From Caenorhabditis remanei (taxonomy: Eukaryota > Nematoda > Chromadorea > Rhabditida > Rhabditidae), in NCBI RefSeq assembly GCF_010183535.1, contig NC_071330.1, positions 12,381,717-12,445,716 on the forward strand: a DNA stretch of 64,000 nucleotides. The letters are read 5' to 3'. Within the stretch, counting starts at the first letter, position 1. Every line of letters begins with the position of its first letter. The position numbers were made by a program, and so were the translations under genes. Below the pieces are notes generated by a model. That model was not told where the DNA came from. It saw nothing but the letters and a program-made list of their open reading frames with translations, and did not search any database. Of the stretch, positions 10,805 through 22,935 are shown one piece after another.

Positions 10805-12857
10805 ATGGTGTTGATTGCCGCGTGCGTCTTCTCAAAATCGGGAAAAGCCCTCGTGGCACGTCAATTTGTGAATGATATGACAAGAGCTCGACTCGAAGGA
10901 CTTCTTGATGCGTTCCCGAAGCTCATCGGAAACGAGAAAGAAGCTGGTGAGCTAATTGATAGAAAAACTCCCGGAAATCAGTGAAAATCTGGTTTTTACA
11001 TTTTGAAATGCATAAAAACTGGAATGATTTAAGCTGATTTTGATTAAAAATCTAGAAATTTCATTATTTTTGTCTATTTTTTTTCTGTTAAAACTATTAT
11101 ATGCGCATTCTAATTCTTCGTTTCGTTTCAGCCACTCGCCAACACACCTTCGTCGAAACCGACAGTGTGCGATATGTCTATCATCCATTGGACAACATCT
11201 ACGTCGTTCTTGTCACCACCAAGAACTCGAATATTCTCGAGGATCTCGAAACCCTGCGTCTCTTCTCCCGTGTCATCCCAGAATACTGTCGTTCGAATGA
11301 CGAAAAAGAGATTCTGGCTAATGCTTTCGATTTGGTTTTTGCATTCGATGAAGTCGTCACTCTTGGATACAGAGAGAGTGTCAACTTGGCCCAAATCCGT
11401 ACATTCACTGAAATGGATTCTCATGAGGAACGTGTATTTATGCAAATCAAGGAGGCACAAGAGAAAGCGGCTAAACAAGCGATGGCTGAGAAAGCAAAAG
11501 AACTCAAACGAGCTCAAAAGGAGGCGTTGAGCCGTGGACTCAAGCCAAGCTATCAATCAAGCACAGGAATCTCGTCGTCTTCCACACCATCTGCGGCCGC
11601 TGTCTCGGAACCGGTTGCTCCTCGGCCAGCTGCACCAAAGGGACCGATTGGAGGTGGAAAAGCGTTGAAATTGGGAGGAAAGACGACGAATGAGGATGAT
11701 TTCTTGAATACATTGAGACAACAAGGACAAAGTATTACTCCTGTTGAGAAGGCCAGTCTTTCTGGTGAGAAAACAATGAAATTGGTTTAAAACCTTTATA
11801 ATTATTCTTTTTCAGGCGGAACATCATCCCTTGCCGCTCCAATTTCCACAGCTCCACGTGTGAAGAGAGAAGCCGTTCATGTTCGAACGGATGAGAAGAT
11901 TAATGCTCGTGTCAGTCGAGATGGAGGACTCGAAGCCCCGACAGAAGTGACAGCTACCGTATCCCTCTCTATCGCCTCTCCAGATCTCAACTCGATTGCA
12001 ATTCAAATGGACAATAAATCGGAGGCTGGAACTCAACTGCAAGTACATCCGAATCTTGATAAGAAGGAGTGGCAGACGTCGTCGATTCTGAAGGTGAAAC
12101 CAAATGGAAAACCGTATCCAGTGAATTCGGATGTCGGAATTCTCAAGTGGAAAATGGTTTTGGCTGAAGAGGAGCAATTGCCGATTTCTTGTGAGTTTTC
12201 TTCTCGATCAGCAGTTGGTTTTAATTTAAATAGCGGTGAAAACCGTATGAAAATGATTAAACTGACGAAAATCGATATATTAGACCTGCTTAAAGACAAT
12301 CGATCTTCTTTAATATAGACAAGCTCTGTATAAGGTTTTACTGTAATTTACTATTTTCAGTGAACTGTTGGCCACAAGAATCGTCAGATGGTGTGCAGGT
12401 GAACATCGAGTACACACTCCAACGAGAGGATATCACACTCAACAATGTCCGAATTATTATTCCACTTCCGTAAGTTTTCAGTGTAATTGGACATTTGGAA
12501 TGACAGACACACATGTCTTAATTTTTTTTTCGCCGATGCATCGCATATCTCTTTATTTCTTGCAGAACCGCCACCGCTCCAGTCGTTGGTGAATGCGAAG
12601 GAGCATACGAATATCACAAGACGAAGAATGTGATCCTGTGGTCGATGCCCGTAATCGACTCATCCAACCCATCTGGAACCCTGGAATTCTCTGTTCCAAA
12701 TGGACATTCCGATCACTTCTTCCCTGTGAATGTTAACTTCACTTCTGAGAATCTTTTCGTTCCGATTACTGTAAGAGATGTGACGAAATCCGATGGATCA
12801 CCTGTCGTCTTCTCGGTGGAGACAAATTTCAATTCGGAGAATTTCGAGATTGTTTAA
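10805..12857 (+). CDS. copd-1: coatomer subunit delta (delta-COP)
   Basis: The exons 10805-10946, 11132-11764, 11816-12190, 12361-12469 and 12566-12857 give 516 aa, close to the usual 511-515 for delta-COP. The N-terminus [20 protein letters not shown] and the following longin-like domain (about 1-140) are strongly characteristic. A charged helix and Ser/Ala/Pro linker (about 140-250) lead to the C-terminal mu-homology domain. Delta-COP is part of the COPI coat that retrieves cargo from Golgi to ER. A trans-splice-like acceptor (TTGCAG, about 10776) lies 28 bases before the ATG. The gene is intact, with conventional introns. Confidence 0.97.
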
Positions 12858-13893
12858 TTAATTTTTTCTTGAATTTTTAATCTTTTATTTTTATTGCCTC
12901 TTTCATTCATCGCCACTAGAAATTTTCCCACAAAGTTATGCAGAAGACTAATGTTTTTGTAAAAATGGCTCCAGCGTTTTCACATAACTTAGTGAATTCC
13001 TGCTTAAAATATTGACTGCTGTGATGCATAAGCAACCTAATTATTTCATATACCATTTCTTGAATTGTGTATTTATTGCTGATTATTTATTCTTTTCCCC
13101 TCGGTTTTTTGGGTTTTTCGGATACAGACTTGTGTAAATTTTTTCGAAACTTCAAATTTCGAGCGACGACGGATATCGTCAATTTTTAAAATGCCATGAG
13201 AAAGAGAAAATCATGAAGTTACAAAAAGTAATTCAGGAAAAGAACAAGAAAGTTAAACTATTGCACCACGTTGAGTTGAAAACTCGACAGAATTATTTAT
13301 TACCAGATAAGGCACGCCTGCGGCCAAAATGCGGGCATTGATGGACAGACTCCATTCGTTTTATTTTTAAGAATGATAATTTACTCTTTTTTGAGTTATG
13401 CTCAAGAAATGCTCAAGAAGTAGTAAGCAAACACCGTAAAGCAGTTTTGGAATAGCAGGATGTTGCTTGTTTTAAAACAGTTTATAATGGGCCTATTCTT
13501 GGCAAGCAAAAAACGTTTTCGCTGCTTTTTTTCGATTCACGGAACCAGAAAATCAGCGAAAAACTCTTAATTTTTCGCTGATTTTTAAACGTTTTTCGCT
13601 GGTGTTTTTTTACGTTCGCTTCGAGACCCGCGGTGTCGAAAAAGGCATGTACCAGCGAAAAATAGTTTTTCGTGAATTGGAAAGAAGCACATGCCTTTTT
13701 CGACACCGCGGGTCTCGAAGCGAACGTAAAAAAAACACCAGCGAAAAACGTTTAAAAATCAGCGAAAAATTAAGAGTTTTTCGCTGATTTTCTGGTTCCG
13801 TGAATCGAAAAAAAGCAGCGAAAAACGTTTTTTGCTTGCCAAGAATAGGCCCATAATTAGTATAAACTCAAAATTCAATTTACAGATAGGACC
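12858..13893. other. intergenic between copd-1 and gene B
   Basis: The first 600 bases are unremarkable AT-rich sequence. The rest is the 366-bp inverted-repeat element at 13488-13853, which ends only 40 bases before the gene B start codon. Confidence 0.6.
13488..13853. mobile_element. PIF/Harbinger-like foldback element with long arms, 366 bp
   Basis: Near-perfect arms start TGGGCCTATTCTTGGCAAG and end CTTGCCAAGAATAGGCCCA. The flanking TAA duplication (13485-13487, 13854-13856) fits PIF/Harbinger targeting. The arms are about 150 bp and similar enough to suggest a recent insertion. It lies between copd-1 and gene B and may carry or displace gene B promoter sequence. Confidence 0.7.
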
Positions 13894-16800
13894 ATGAATG
13901 TCGAGCCAGGATTTAAGAAATATTATGACCGGGTAACGATTTCGAAGGCTCTATCGGATTACATTCCTGCACCGGTAAAATTTTGTATTATTTTTTTTGA
14001 AACAGTTTGAAATTTTATAGTTTTCAGCTCTGCGAACACTTCGATAAGTCGATTTTTGATGCAAAAAAACTAAAATGTTCCAAAGAAACCATCAGAAAGA
14101 CACTGCAGACTGTGCTGGATAATTCGAATAAGCAACTTAGTAAATGAAATTTTGAAGTTGAAGAAATCTGATATATTTTCCAGAACAATACGGAAACTGT
14201 GACGATTTGTTGGAGAATTTGAACATTTATATGAATTTTCCATTAAACTATAAACGATTCGGAGATCCAGAAAAGGATCTATTCGAGGATATAAAAGTGT
14301 GTTTATTTAGTTGACTTTCGAAATTATTATTTTTTCAGAGTGATAAAAAGCCTTATCAATTCAAAAGTCTCAAAGGATCATTATTCGTTTTGAAACAGGA
14401 TTTTCTGCTTCATTTGCGTATGCAAGTCTTTACGAATTTTATGAAAACGGTTTGCTCTTTTTCAGTTTTTCTGAAACTTTCCGTTATTTTCAGATGTATC
14501 AGCCGGCTCCAGAAGTGATGGAATTTATGATTAAAAACGAACGCCCACTTAATAATTGCTGTGAATTCATTCGACACGATGAGGATTTATTCACTGAAAT
14601 CCATAAAAGAGCGAAAGAACTTAAAGGAAATTCTTGTTTTGAACTTGACGAGTTTATCGATATTCTGCATCCGTTAATGCCGATTATGAATGATAGAAAA
14701 CAGAACGAAGAGGCGAATTCAGAGTCAGAAACGACCAAAAGTGGTTTGGAGTTCATGCAGGGAATCATCGATTCGTATCCATATGTATTCCGCCCCAACT
14801 CTGAAATTGTCAGTTTTTCTTTTCTTGTCTCAAAATATTAATTCTCTAAATTTTTCGTTTCAGAACTCTCCGGATGTTCCGATTGTTGTCAGAATCTTTG
14901 AGGACGGTGATCATAAGTTTGTAATGAAATCGGAACTTTTCAAGGACAGCCGAGTGAAAAATTCAGACGAGAAAATTCAAAAACTGAAAGATGAAAATGG
15001 CATATTGTGGGCTGTTGATTATGAGGAAGTCGTCCAGAAATTCAAAGATCAAATCGATCAAATTGAGGTAATAACAAGTTCAACAATACTTTTAAATATT
15101 TTTCTTTCAAGATACTGAAAAACACGAACTCGTGGGAGTGTGGTATATTGTATAGCTCGGCACAGTTCTTACAACTGCGCTCCACCGAAATGCCCTTGAA
15201 AAAATGTCTCTTTTTCTCTGAGTTTCTCAATTTTGCACACTACTTTCTACGGTTTCGGTGTAGCGTGGTTGTAAGAACTGTGGTGAGCTAATAGCTGCAC
15301 CTAATTTATTCGGAATTTCGCATTGGTCTCGTAGTAAAAAATATCAAATTCCGGTTTTTGAGCTTCGCAAGTCTGAAAAGAACTGCAAATCATTTTTTCC
15401 TTTTTGATACCACTTCCCTGGCAAGTTTTCGCGAACCGATAATAGTATATCTAAATATTTTCAACGAAAAATTTTTTAATTAAGACTTTTTTAGAAACAA
15501 CGAGTTTGTAGAATTTGTGAATCCAAAAAGCGGGATCCCGGTTTTCTATACGAAAACAATTGATCGAAGACAATCGTTCCAATTTTCAGTTTATCAGTGT
15601 CCCAATTCAAAGAGCGAAACATGCAGCTGTCCCCATTGTGACACCTTCTGGAGATCATTGTATTCTTGCTTCGGACGCCGTTTATGAACTTCTTCGTCGA
15701 TTGATTTCTGCGCTGAAAGTATTCCAGAATTTTAATAAAGACAGATGGCAAATGGTCACCCATTATATGAATTTTCTCAGTTCGAAAATCGATTTGGAGG
15801 CTGTGAGTTTATTTTTGGATTCGTTCGTTTACTGTTTATTTTCAGACCAACAGATTCTTTATCTCGACTACCTTTTTCGACAAAATAAAAGAAGAAACTG
15901 ACAATTATTGGTTGAAGAGAAGTCGTGGGAATAGCAAGAAGAATCAACGAGTCACATCGCCAAGACTAGTGAGAGATGTTGGAAAACTCGGATTTTCACT
16001 GGAATTTCTGAAAGAAGAGCTGAAATTGTTGGGGTTGACTAAAGCTTTCCCCGACGTTCTCGATTATGCCGAACTATCGTATTCTCTAGTTTTCAATCAA
16101 AGAAAATATCAGTTCTTGAGAACATGTGACCTGATTGATGCGGTGGAACACTGCCAACTTGCTTGTGTTATCAAGAAGTTTCCTAAGGTTTGTTAAAACT
16201 TTCTTCTATTTAAATCAATACATTAATTTCAGTTGAGCGAATTCCTGCGTAATCAGAAAATGTGTTCCAATTTGTCAGATCGATACGATTATCTCGATGA
16301 TAAATCGAAAAAGGAAAGTAATATCGAAAAATCCACAGAAGATACGAATAAAATTGAAGAAACGGAGACTGTGGATTCTGCTGGGATCGCTGACGGAGAG
16401 AGCGAAGAAGTACCCATCGATAGGATAAAAGATTCAGAAGCCTCCATTGAAACTTCAGAAGGAAAGAACGAGGATTCTGTAACTATTCCTGAAAACGAAA
16501 ACTCCGATTTCCGAAGTTTGAAAGAACCGGAGAAGGAAGAAGTTACTGAACAGAAAAATGAAATTGAATCAACTGGTCAGAACAGCGAAAGTACAGAATC
16601 AAATGAATCGACAAGCTGTCTGGAATGTCTGAAAATGAAAGAAATGCGAGAAGAACTCGAGATAAGTTTAGAAAAGATCCGAATCGAAGAATTGACTCAT
16701 GAGAAGATTCTCGAGAATCGGGCACTGGAGAAGATGAAGGAGAGTATAAATGCGGAATTAGAGAAACTGCGATTGATGAATAATCGAATTCAATCGATTG

Positions 16801-18170
16801 AGGAAAACAAACTTAAAGAAATCGATCGGATGCGAGTTGAGATTGAGAAAAAGAATGCGGTGTGTGAAGAATTAAGAGAAAAGTGGCTGGACTGTTCAAA
16901 CACAATGAAGAGATCTGAGGAAAGGGAGAGTGTTATCAGGGAAACCGTGAAAAGAATTGAAAAGTTAGAGACTGGTCTGAAGGAACTCGATGATGAAAGA
17001 GAACAAATGAAACGAAATAATGCGAAACTTCTCAAAAGGAAGGAGAAGGAAATTGAGACGCTCATAACGTAAGTCAGAGAGTGGGATTTGATACTTGGTT
17101 TCACAACTTCCGTCTTACAGAAATGCAGCGAATTCGAGAGAAGAGAAAAGAAAGTTGAAGCTGGAAAACAAGGAAATGAAGAGAAAGTTGGAGCAAGAAA
17201 TTCAGAGTTCTCAACAGAAATTCGATCAATATCAGACTGAATTGAATCGATTGAAAATTGAAATTTCGGAGAAAAATCGAGTAATTGAAGAGCTGAAAAA
17301 AGAGAATTCAGAGTTGATTTCAGATCAAGAAGTTTCTAGAAAAGAGTGAGATTATTTGGGGAATGAGTGTCAATGAAAAGTGAATTTCAGACTTGACGAC
17401 ACGATGTCTCGAATTTCAATTTATCAAGAGAAACATGCGAAAATCTTTCGAGAACTTCTTGGAGGATCAACAACTTCTATGGCTACGTCTTCTGAATCTT
17501 CTACTTCTAAAAAGATGCCAAGTCCATTCGAAATACAGATGAATAGTTTCCAGAGAATTAAGGATTCAATAGACATCAATAATTCATTGAAACTAGCGAA
17601 AGAGATGGTTGAAAAGTGAGAACGTGCGCTCTATTCTCAATTGAAATGTTTCATTTCAGATTGATCTCCGTCTCAAATCGTCCGGAAATCCATCAATTCG
17701 CCAACTATGAATTCCAGCAGTATGAGGGAAAAATCAGAAATTACAGTCAAGCTGTGGAGCTGAATATTCACAATTTGAAGGTATCTCGTATCTACTTTTC
17801 TAGTTTTTCCATAATTTCTTATTTCCAGAAATCCAGTGACATCTCCTCCATCTGTCCACTTCCAGAATTCCCTTCTTTTTCCGATAAATTTATGACAGAA
17901 TATTGGACTGAAATCGACAAGAAACCATCGATAGAACTGTCAGATTCTGAGTGTTACATCTGTTTTTCTGAAATGAAATCAGATGAGAAAACACTCGAAT
18001 GTGAGCACTGTAAGAAGATCACTCATTTGGAGGTAGGTTGGCGTGACTTTGACGCGTTTTCTAACTTAATTATGTTTCAGTGCGCATCGAAATGGCTTCA
18101 AATTCATCGATCATGTGGTCATTGTCGTCAGAAGCAGCTAGATCCTAACGAATTTCCAACACTTTCATAA
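13894..18170 (+). CDS. gene B: paralog of gene A, coiled coil plus C4HC3 zinc finger
   Basis: The exons are 13894-13974, 14028-14139, 14184-14296, 14339-14449, 14494-14808, 14864-15067, 15590-15802, 15846-16187, 16233-17068, 17121-17345, 17391-17615, 17660-17780, 17829-18032 and 18081-18170, for about 1063 aa. Exons 2, 3, 4, 6, 7, 12 and 13 are identical in length to their gene A counterparts, so the duplication kept the intron positions. B lacks the 350-residue middle module of A (exons 10-15 of A); its exon 9 passes straight from the N-terminal domain into an acidic, Glu-rich coiled coil. The finger spans residues 1008-1049 with the same spacing as A. A TTTACAG acceptor at 13881-13885 probably receives the spliced leader. 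Function unknown; ubiquitin ligase is inference. Confidence 0.8.
15152..15292. repeat. inverted-repeat element, complete copy in intron of gene B
   Basis: TATAGCTCGGCACAGTTCTT at the left pairs with GTAAGAACTGTGGTGAGCTA at the right. Between them are TGCGCTCCACCGAAATG and GTTTCGGTGTAGCGTGG. It is the reference copy for the family also found at 2052, 22058, 26890 and 34840. Confidence 0.65.
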
Positions 18171-18265
18171 TCAAAAAATCTGATAATTCTGTCTACTTTT
18201 GTTGTTTAAATACACTCAATTACCTTTTATTGTCATCATGTTTAGAATTTAAAGTTCAATTATTA

Positions 18266-21200
18266 TCACAGAACGCCCTCCTTTTCCAACAACAAAATCT
18301 GAATATCCATGACATTAGTTCCACTTGGTCCCGTCTTCAAATGACTCGCTCCCCCATTGAAATGACTCCAGAAACTATAGGAATCAGAGTTGTTCAAGTA
18401 TTCAGAAGTGGATGACATCATCGGATTCTGAAGATCTTCATTCGAGATGATGGCTCCAGCCGCATCTGTTGGACCATCCTGTCCATCGGTTCCAGCACTC
18501 AAAAATGTGAATTTATACTCAGGATTTCGAGATTTCAATGCATCCAAACAGGCCAGAACCATCTCTTGATTCCTTCCGCCTTTTCCTGGATTCTCGGATA
18601 GGTGTACTGTAGTTTCCCCGCCAAAAAGAAGAGCAATCGGGTAGTGTAGATCAAATTGATGACCCACTAAAAGTTGATTCTTGTCGATTGATTTGGTAGA
18701 GATCAAATCGCCAAAGTGACGACCGATTTCAGCTGCATTTCCGGATAGAGATGACGTCACGATGGTCGAGTTGAATCCAGATGACGTGAGGGATTCAGAA
18801 GCGGCACGGAGGGCGACGTCGTTCGAAGAAATGATGTAGTTTTGGAATTTGGATGGTGGTGGAGAGCGCGGAGAATCTGGAAATGAGAAAAATGATTGGT
18901 TGTCAGTAGAGCGCAATTGCAATAGAGCGCGAATGTTCTGCTCGAAAGTTTGGGTAAATTTCAGTGCTCAAACTCAATTTTTCCTACTACCCCACCTGTA
19001 ACCTCCACGACCATTCAACCGCTGATTTAACTATACTCCGAATGGATTTATGTGTTAGGGCAACACGCAGGTTGAAAAATTGAGTTTAAGCACTGAAATT
19101 TACTTTGGAGCCGAATTTCTCAAAACTGAGAGGGTCACTGCAAAAACTGAATAAAGATTCAGAATCAGGGAAACGTCAGCTTTCCGGTGATATATATCAT
19201 GTTGTGTTTCTCCAACCTATGTGTAAGTCATTCCCTAGTTAGTTGGAATTACGAGAAGTAGTTACCGAAGAAGAAGATTTCAAACCAATGTATAGAAGAG
19301 CCGACCATTGGATTCAGTTGTTGCGATGAACGATATCAGAAGAATAACTGACGAGAAGAGAGCAATAATCAAGTTTTGTAAATTAAAGCAGGCAATCCGG
19401 CTTAATTTCATTATTTGGAAGTGAAAGAAAGTATGCTGATCCAATTTTTTTTGATTTTTTGTCCTTTCCTTTTGCAATCCAGAAAACTGTTATAATAAAA
19501 TTATTTCAACTATTTCTGTTCCGAGCCAGAAATAGCAGCCTTAATCTATATTCCACAAAAATGCAAACGCGCTCTTCTGCCAACACGCAGGTTCCCACGA
19601 TTCCCACGATCCATCTGTCCACGAGACTGTGTGCATCTACATTCATTCTCTCATCCATCGGCAGTTACCACTCTACACGAATATCGAGTGCCATTGATTT
19701 TCGTTTCTCATAAATTTTAAACAGTTCAATCTGCTATGGAATCACCGTTTCCGCTTCTAAAACTACCAGCTGTTGTGTTGAGATTGGTTGCGGCGTGTTT
19801 GGGAACTAAAGAAAAGTAAGTTTTTCACTTTCGGTATCGTCTCGAACATAATCATTTTCAGAATCTACTTCTCCCTTTGCTCCAAAAACAGTGCGGATCA
19901 TATCCGGCGATTGAACATTAAAGTCGAAAGGTTTCTCTGCGCGATTGGATCAGAGATCAGTGTTTCTTTGGGATTTGACGACTTACAATCGATAAGTTTG
20001 ATTTTTCTGCCAGTCGATCAACCAGTTAATCTATATCCTATTCCTGTTCCATTGCCACTGGCCTTCAGATTTTCCACCGGCGTTCGGCAGAGTGAGGAAA
20101 CTAAGGAGACGCATAGTTTTCAGAACATGCCCAGTTTAAAAGATTTTTTGGGCCATCTCTCCACAATTTTCCATTGCAAAAATGTTGCCATTTTGCCCCT
20201 CCACGGATCCGAACAATATACACTGGACACTTTAAAGGAATCATTCGAAGGGTGTGGTGTGACTGAACTTGTCATGACTACATACTATGGTAATAAACCT
20301 CATTTTATCAATATTCTGAAAACATTCTTGCCTGTAAGAATTCTGTCTCTGGATAATAATCCTTTTGAATCTAACTGGCAATTCCGGAAGAGTGTCTTAA
20401 AATACGAATTTGATGTACTTCAACTATGGGCCAAAACTTTGGATGTATACGAATTATTGTTTGATATGGATATTAAGCAAATCGATATTTTACCTACACA
20501 AGTTCTCTCACACAAACTCAACTTTTTCATAAGAATGTGGGTAGAAGGAGAGACGAATGTTAATTTGGAGTCATTGGTTTTTCAGTTCAGAGAAATTGAT
20601 CTCTCAGATTACTATCAAGAGACAATACTCAACGGAATCGATAATCAAGTGGTTACCGAGGAGGAAGAATACAAACCGATATGTATATCCATTCCGTGGG
20701 GACTGGTGGATTCGGTGATTGAGATGTATGATATCAGAAGAAAGACTGACGGAAGAAGAGCAACAATCAAGTTTGATAGATTCTCGAAGGCCATCCGGTT
20801 CAAGCTCATTGTTTGGAAATCAGAAAATAAGATTGGTTCGGTGCAGCATTGATATGAATTTGGTTTGTCACAGATTCTGATTCCGGATTCCGGATTCTCT
20901 AATTTCATTCTGATTAAGGACAGCATCCTTGATGTATTGTCTTCTTCTTCTTTTATTTTATTTTTGTGCATCAATTACATAAAAGGAAAAATAAGAAAGA
21001 TGGTTCTTTGTCAGAGGAGCGCAATTGCTGTCAGAAGAGAAAATTGCAATAGAGCGCGATTGCAGAAATAGAAAAGTTTTTGCGAAGCGGGATTGCCGAA
21101 ACTTGGAAAAGTTCAATTTTTTCGAAGTTTTTAAGCGAAATTTAAAAGATTTCACAAATTCTCATTAGGGCGCATTCACTGGTTTTTCAGAAATCGTTTA

Positions 21201-22433
21201 TTCTCAATAGAGCGCACTTTCTCTACCTTCTAAAACCCGTCACCCCATTCTCAATAGAGCGTACTTTGCCCCCACTCACCTTCCTTCTCTTTCAACAATT
21301 TCTGCACTGATTCTGGTAGATCATTCTCTTGAATTTTCAAATCCTTCAAAATCTCAGAAATCGTCGCCGAGTTATCCTTCTGGGGTACTGTAGCGCCACT
21401 TGCAATTAGATCGATATTATTTCCAATAATGTCGGAAATGATCAGAGAAATTGAGGATCCTTTCTGAAAAAATATTTTTGAATTTTCATGGAAATGTAAA
21501 AGCGCTCCACTGAACTCACCTTGATATTCCTCAACAGTTTTCCGCCTTTGACTTCGGACAACTTCTGTCTTACTGTATTCAACTCTTGAATTGTTGCTCC
21601 GTGAGCTTGCATTATCTTTATTGTTTTCAGCTTCTCCTCTAGGGTTACTGTATCTCGGGGAGCCGTCAAGAGGGCGGAGCCACCGCCAGAAATCAAGAAT
21701 AAGAAGAGGGTGGATTCAGAATCAGATTCTCTGATTTCTTGAATCAAATTCCTTGTTGCCTGCACAGAATTCTCATCAGGCAAGTTGTTTTTAGCGCCAA
21801 ACCAGATTTTCGTGGTGTTTCCCAACTCTCCAACTGACGTCTTCTGCTGTTCGGGTGCCAGAATCAACGTCTTCTTGAGATGAGGATTCAGAATATCATG
21901 AGCGCCAGTTGCCATTTGAATCGACGCTTTTCCATATGAGATTACGATTATTTTGGTGGAGTTTGAGAGTGGATAGTCTTGATTCCAGATTTTCAGACTG
22001 GTAGGTGTAAGGGAGATCGCCTGAAACAAGAAAGTGCGCCCTATTGATAATTCACGCTTCTTACAACCGCGCTCTACCGAAATCGAAGAAAATTGTGTGC
22101 GAAATTGAGAGACGCAGAGAAAAGGAGACATTTCGATAGAGCGCAGTTAGAGTCGGTGTGGTAAATGCGCTCTATTGAGAAACCGTAATCCCTGACTTAC
22201 ATCTCTAACAGCAATTCGAGGATCCACTGCTTTCAGACATTTCTCGAATGCAGTCCGCACCACTTTTCTTGTTACCATCTCTATGCTTGTGCTGCAACAA
22301 AAAAATTTAAAAATTTAATTTAAATTATTTTTAAAAACTAAAAGAACCGAGTAACCCAAACGAACTGATTGATGGAATTGGAGGAAGTGAACGAAGAGAT
22401 CAAAAAGAAGAGAAGATAGCAAATCGGTTTCAT
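18266..22433 (-). CDS. GLYCTK: glycerate kinase (GLYCTK/MOFRL family)
   Basis: The exons in gene order are 22433-22348, 22291-22201, 22020-21520, 21463-21280 and 18876-18266, for 490 aa (human GLYCTK 523). Signature stretches are present: ISGGGSALL, ATIQELNTVRQKLSEVKGG, a GKGGRNQE loop, and GTDGQDGPTDAAGA with TGTNVMD in the C-terminal MOFRL domain. The enzyme phosphorylates D-glycerate, feeding serine and fructose breakdown into glycolysis. The proposed first exon encodes a very hydrophobic start (MKPICYLLFFLIS) and ends at a weak GTTCTT donor, so that exon is less certain; a Met at the start of exon 2 is an alternative. The 2.4-kb last intron holds an F-box gene on the other strand. Confidence 0.9.
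18953..19103. repeat. palindromic MITE, about 150 bp
   Basis: TAAATTTCAGTGCTCAAACT at the left pairs with TTGAGTTTAAGCACTGAAAT at the right. It lies in the large intron of the glycerate kinase gene. No target duplication is evident. Confidence 0.55.
19242..19432 (+). pseudogene. fragment of the F-box gene 3' end
   Basis: From GTTACCGAAGAAGAAGAT onward this segment matches the last 190 bases of the F-box gene (20640-20825), with frame-breaking changes and a deletion. It lies about 0.5 kb upstream of the intact gene in the same orientation. It is a remnant of a tandem copy. Confidence 0.65.
19736..20852 (+). CDS. F-box protein with FBA_2-type C-terminal domain
   Basis: Two exons, 19736-19815 and 19862-20852, encode 356 aa. 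The N-terminus MESPFPLLKLPAVVLRLVAA is a typical nematode F-box helix. The middle and C-terminal parts carry the LNFFIRMWVEGETNVNLESL pattern of the F-box-associated FBA_2 (sdz-33-like) domain. Such proteins are substrate receptors of SCF ubiquitin ligases, and the family is hugely expanded in Caenorhabditis. The gene lies entirely inside the last intron of the glycerate kinase gene on the opposite strand, with a broken copy of its own 3' end just upstream. Substrate unknown. Confidence 0.85.
22058..22150. repeat. copy of the GCGGTTGTAAGAAC repeat family
   Basis: It contains TTACAACCGCGCTCTACCG, then GAGACGCAGAGAAAAGGAGA and GATAGAGCGCAGTTAGAG. It lies in an intron of the glycerate kinase gene. 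Confidence 0.5.
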
Positions 22434-22554
22434 ATCAGTGATATTTGGTATGATGATATCAGAGAAAAAGATGAGAAATGCGGAAGGTCACACGTGGGTT
22501 GAGATAAAGTTCAAAAAGTTCAACTAAAATATAGTTGACCTTCAAAATTTCAAA

Positions 22555-22935
22555 GAAGTTGCTCAACTTTCTCATGTCCCCTTGGTGTAACGTTATGTCC
22601 CACATGTTCCAAATTACATTTTACTGGTAGATCAAAATCAGGGCTACATTTTTGTAGTTGACAACTTTTTGATAACTCTTCACGCTTTTGAGATATAAGC
22701 GTTCGAAGTTAAGCGTCCTGGAGGAAGGGACGCAGTGTCACTCCCACTTCCCATTGGAGGAGCCTATCTTTAAAGGCGCATATATGAAAAGCGTGAAGAG
22801 TTATCAAAAAGTTGTCAACTACAAAAATGTAGCCCTGGTTTTGATCTACCAGAAAAATATAATTTGGGAAAGGTGGGACATAACGTTACACCAAGGGGAC
22901 ATGTCAAAGTTGAGCAATTGTTTTGAAATTTTCAA
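22555..22935. repeat. long palindrome (MITE)
   Basis: The arms run outward from about 22740. TTTTTGTAGTTGACAACTTT in the left arm pairs with AAAGTTGTCAACTACAAAAA in the right, and GTCCCCTTGGTGTAACGTTA pairs with TAACGTTACACCAAGGGGAC. Arms are about 150 bp. There is no transposase. Confidence 0.65.

Noticed and set aside
19459..19713. 84-codon plus-strand frame upstream of the F-box gene
   Set aside because: No acceptor or donor joins it to the F-box exons, it contains the common AAACGCGCTC repeat word, and the F-box gene has its own start at 19736.
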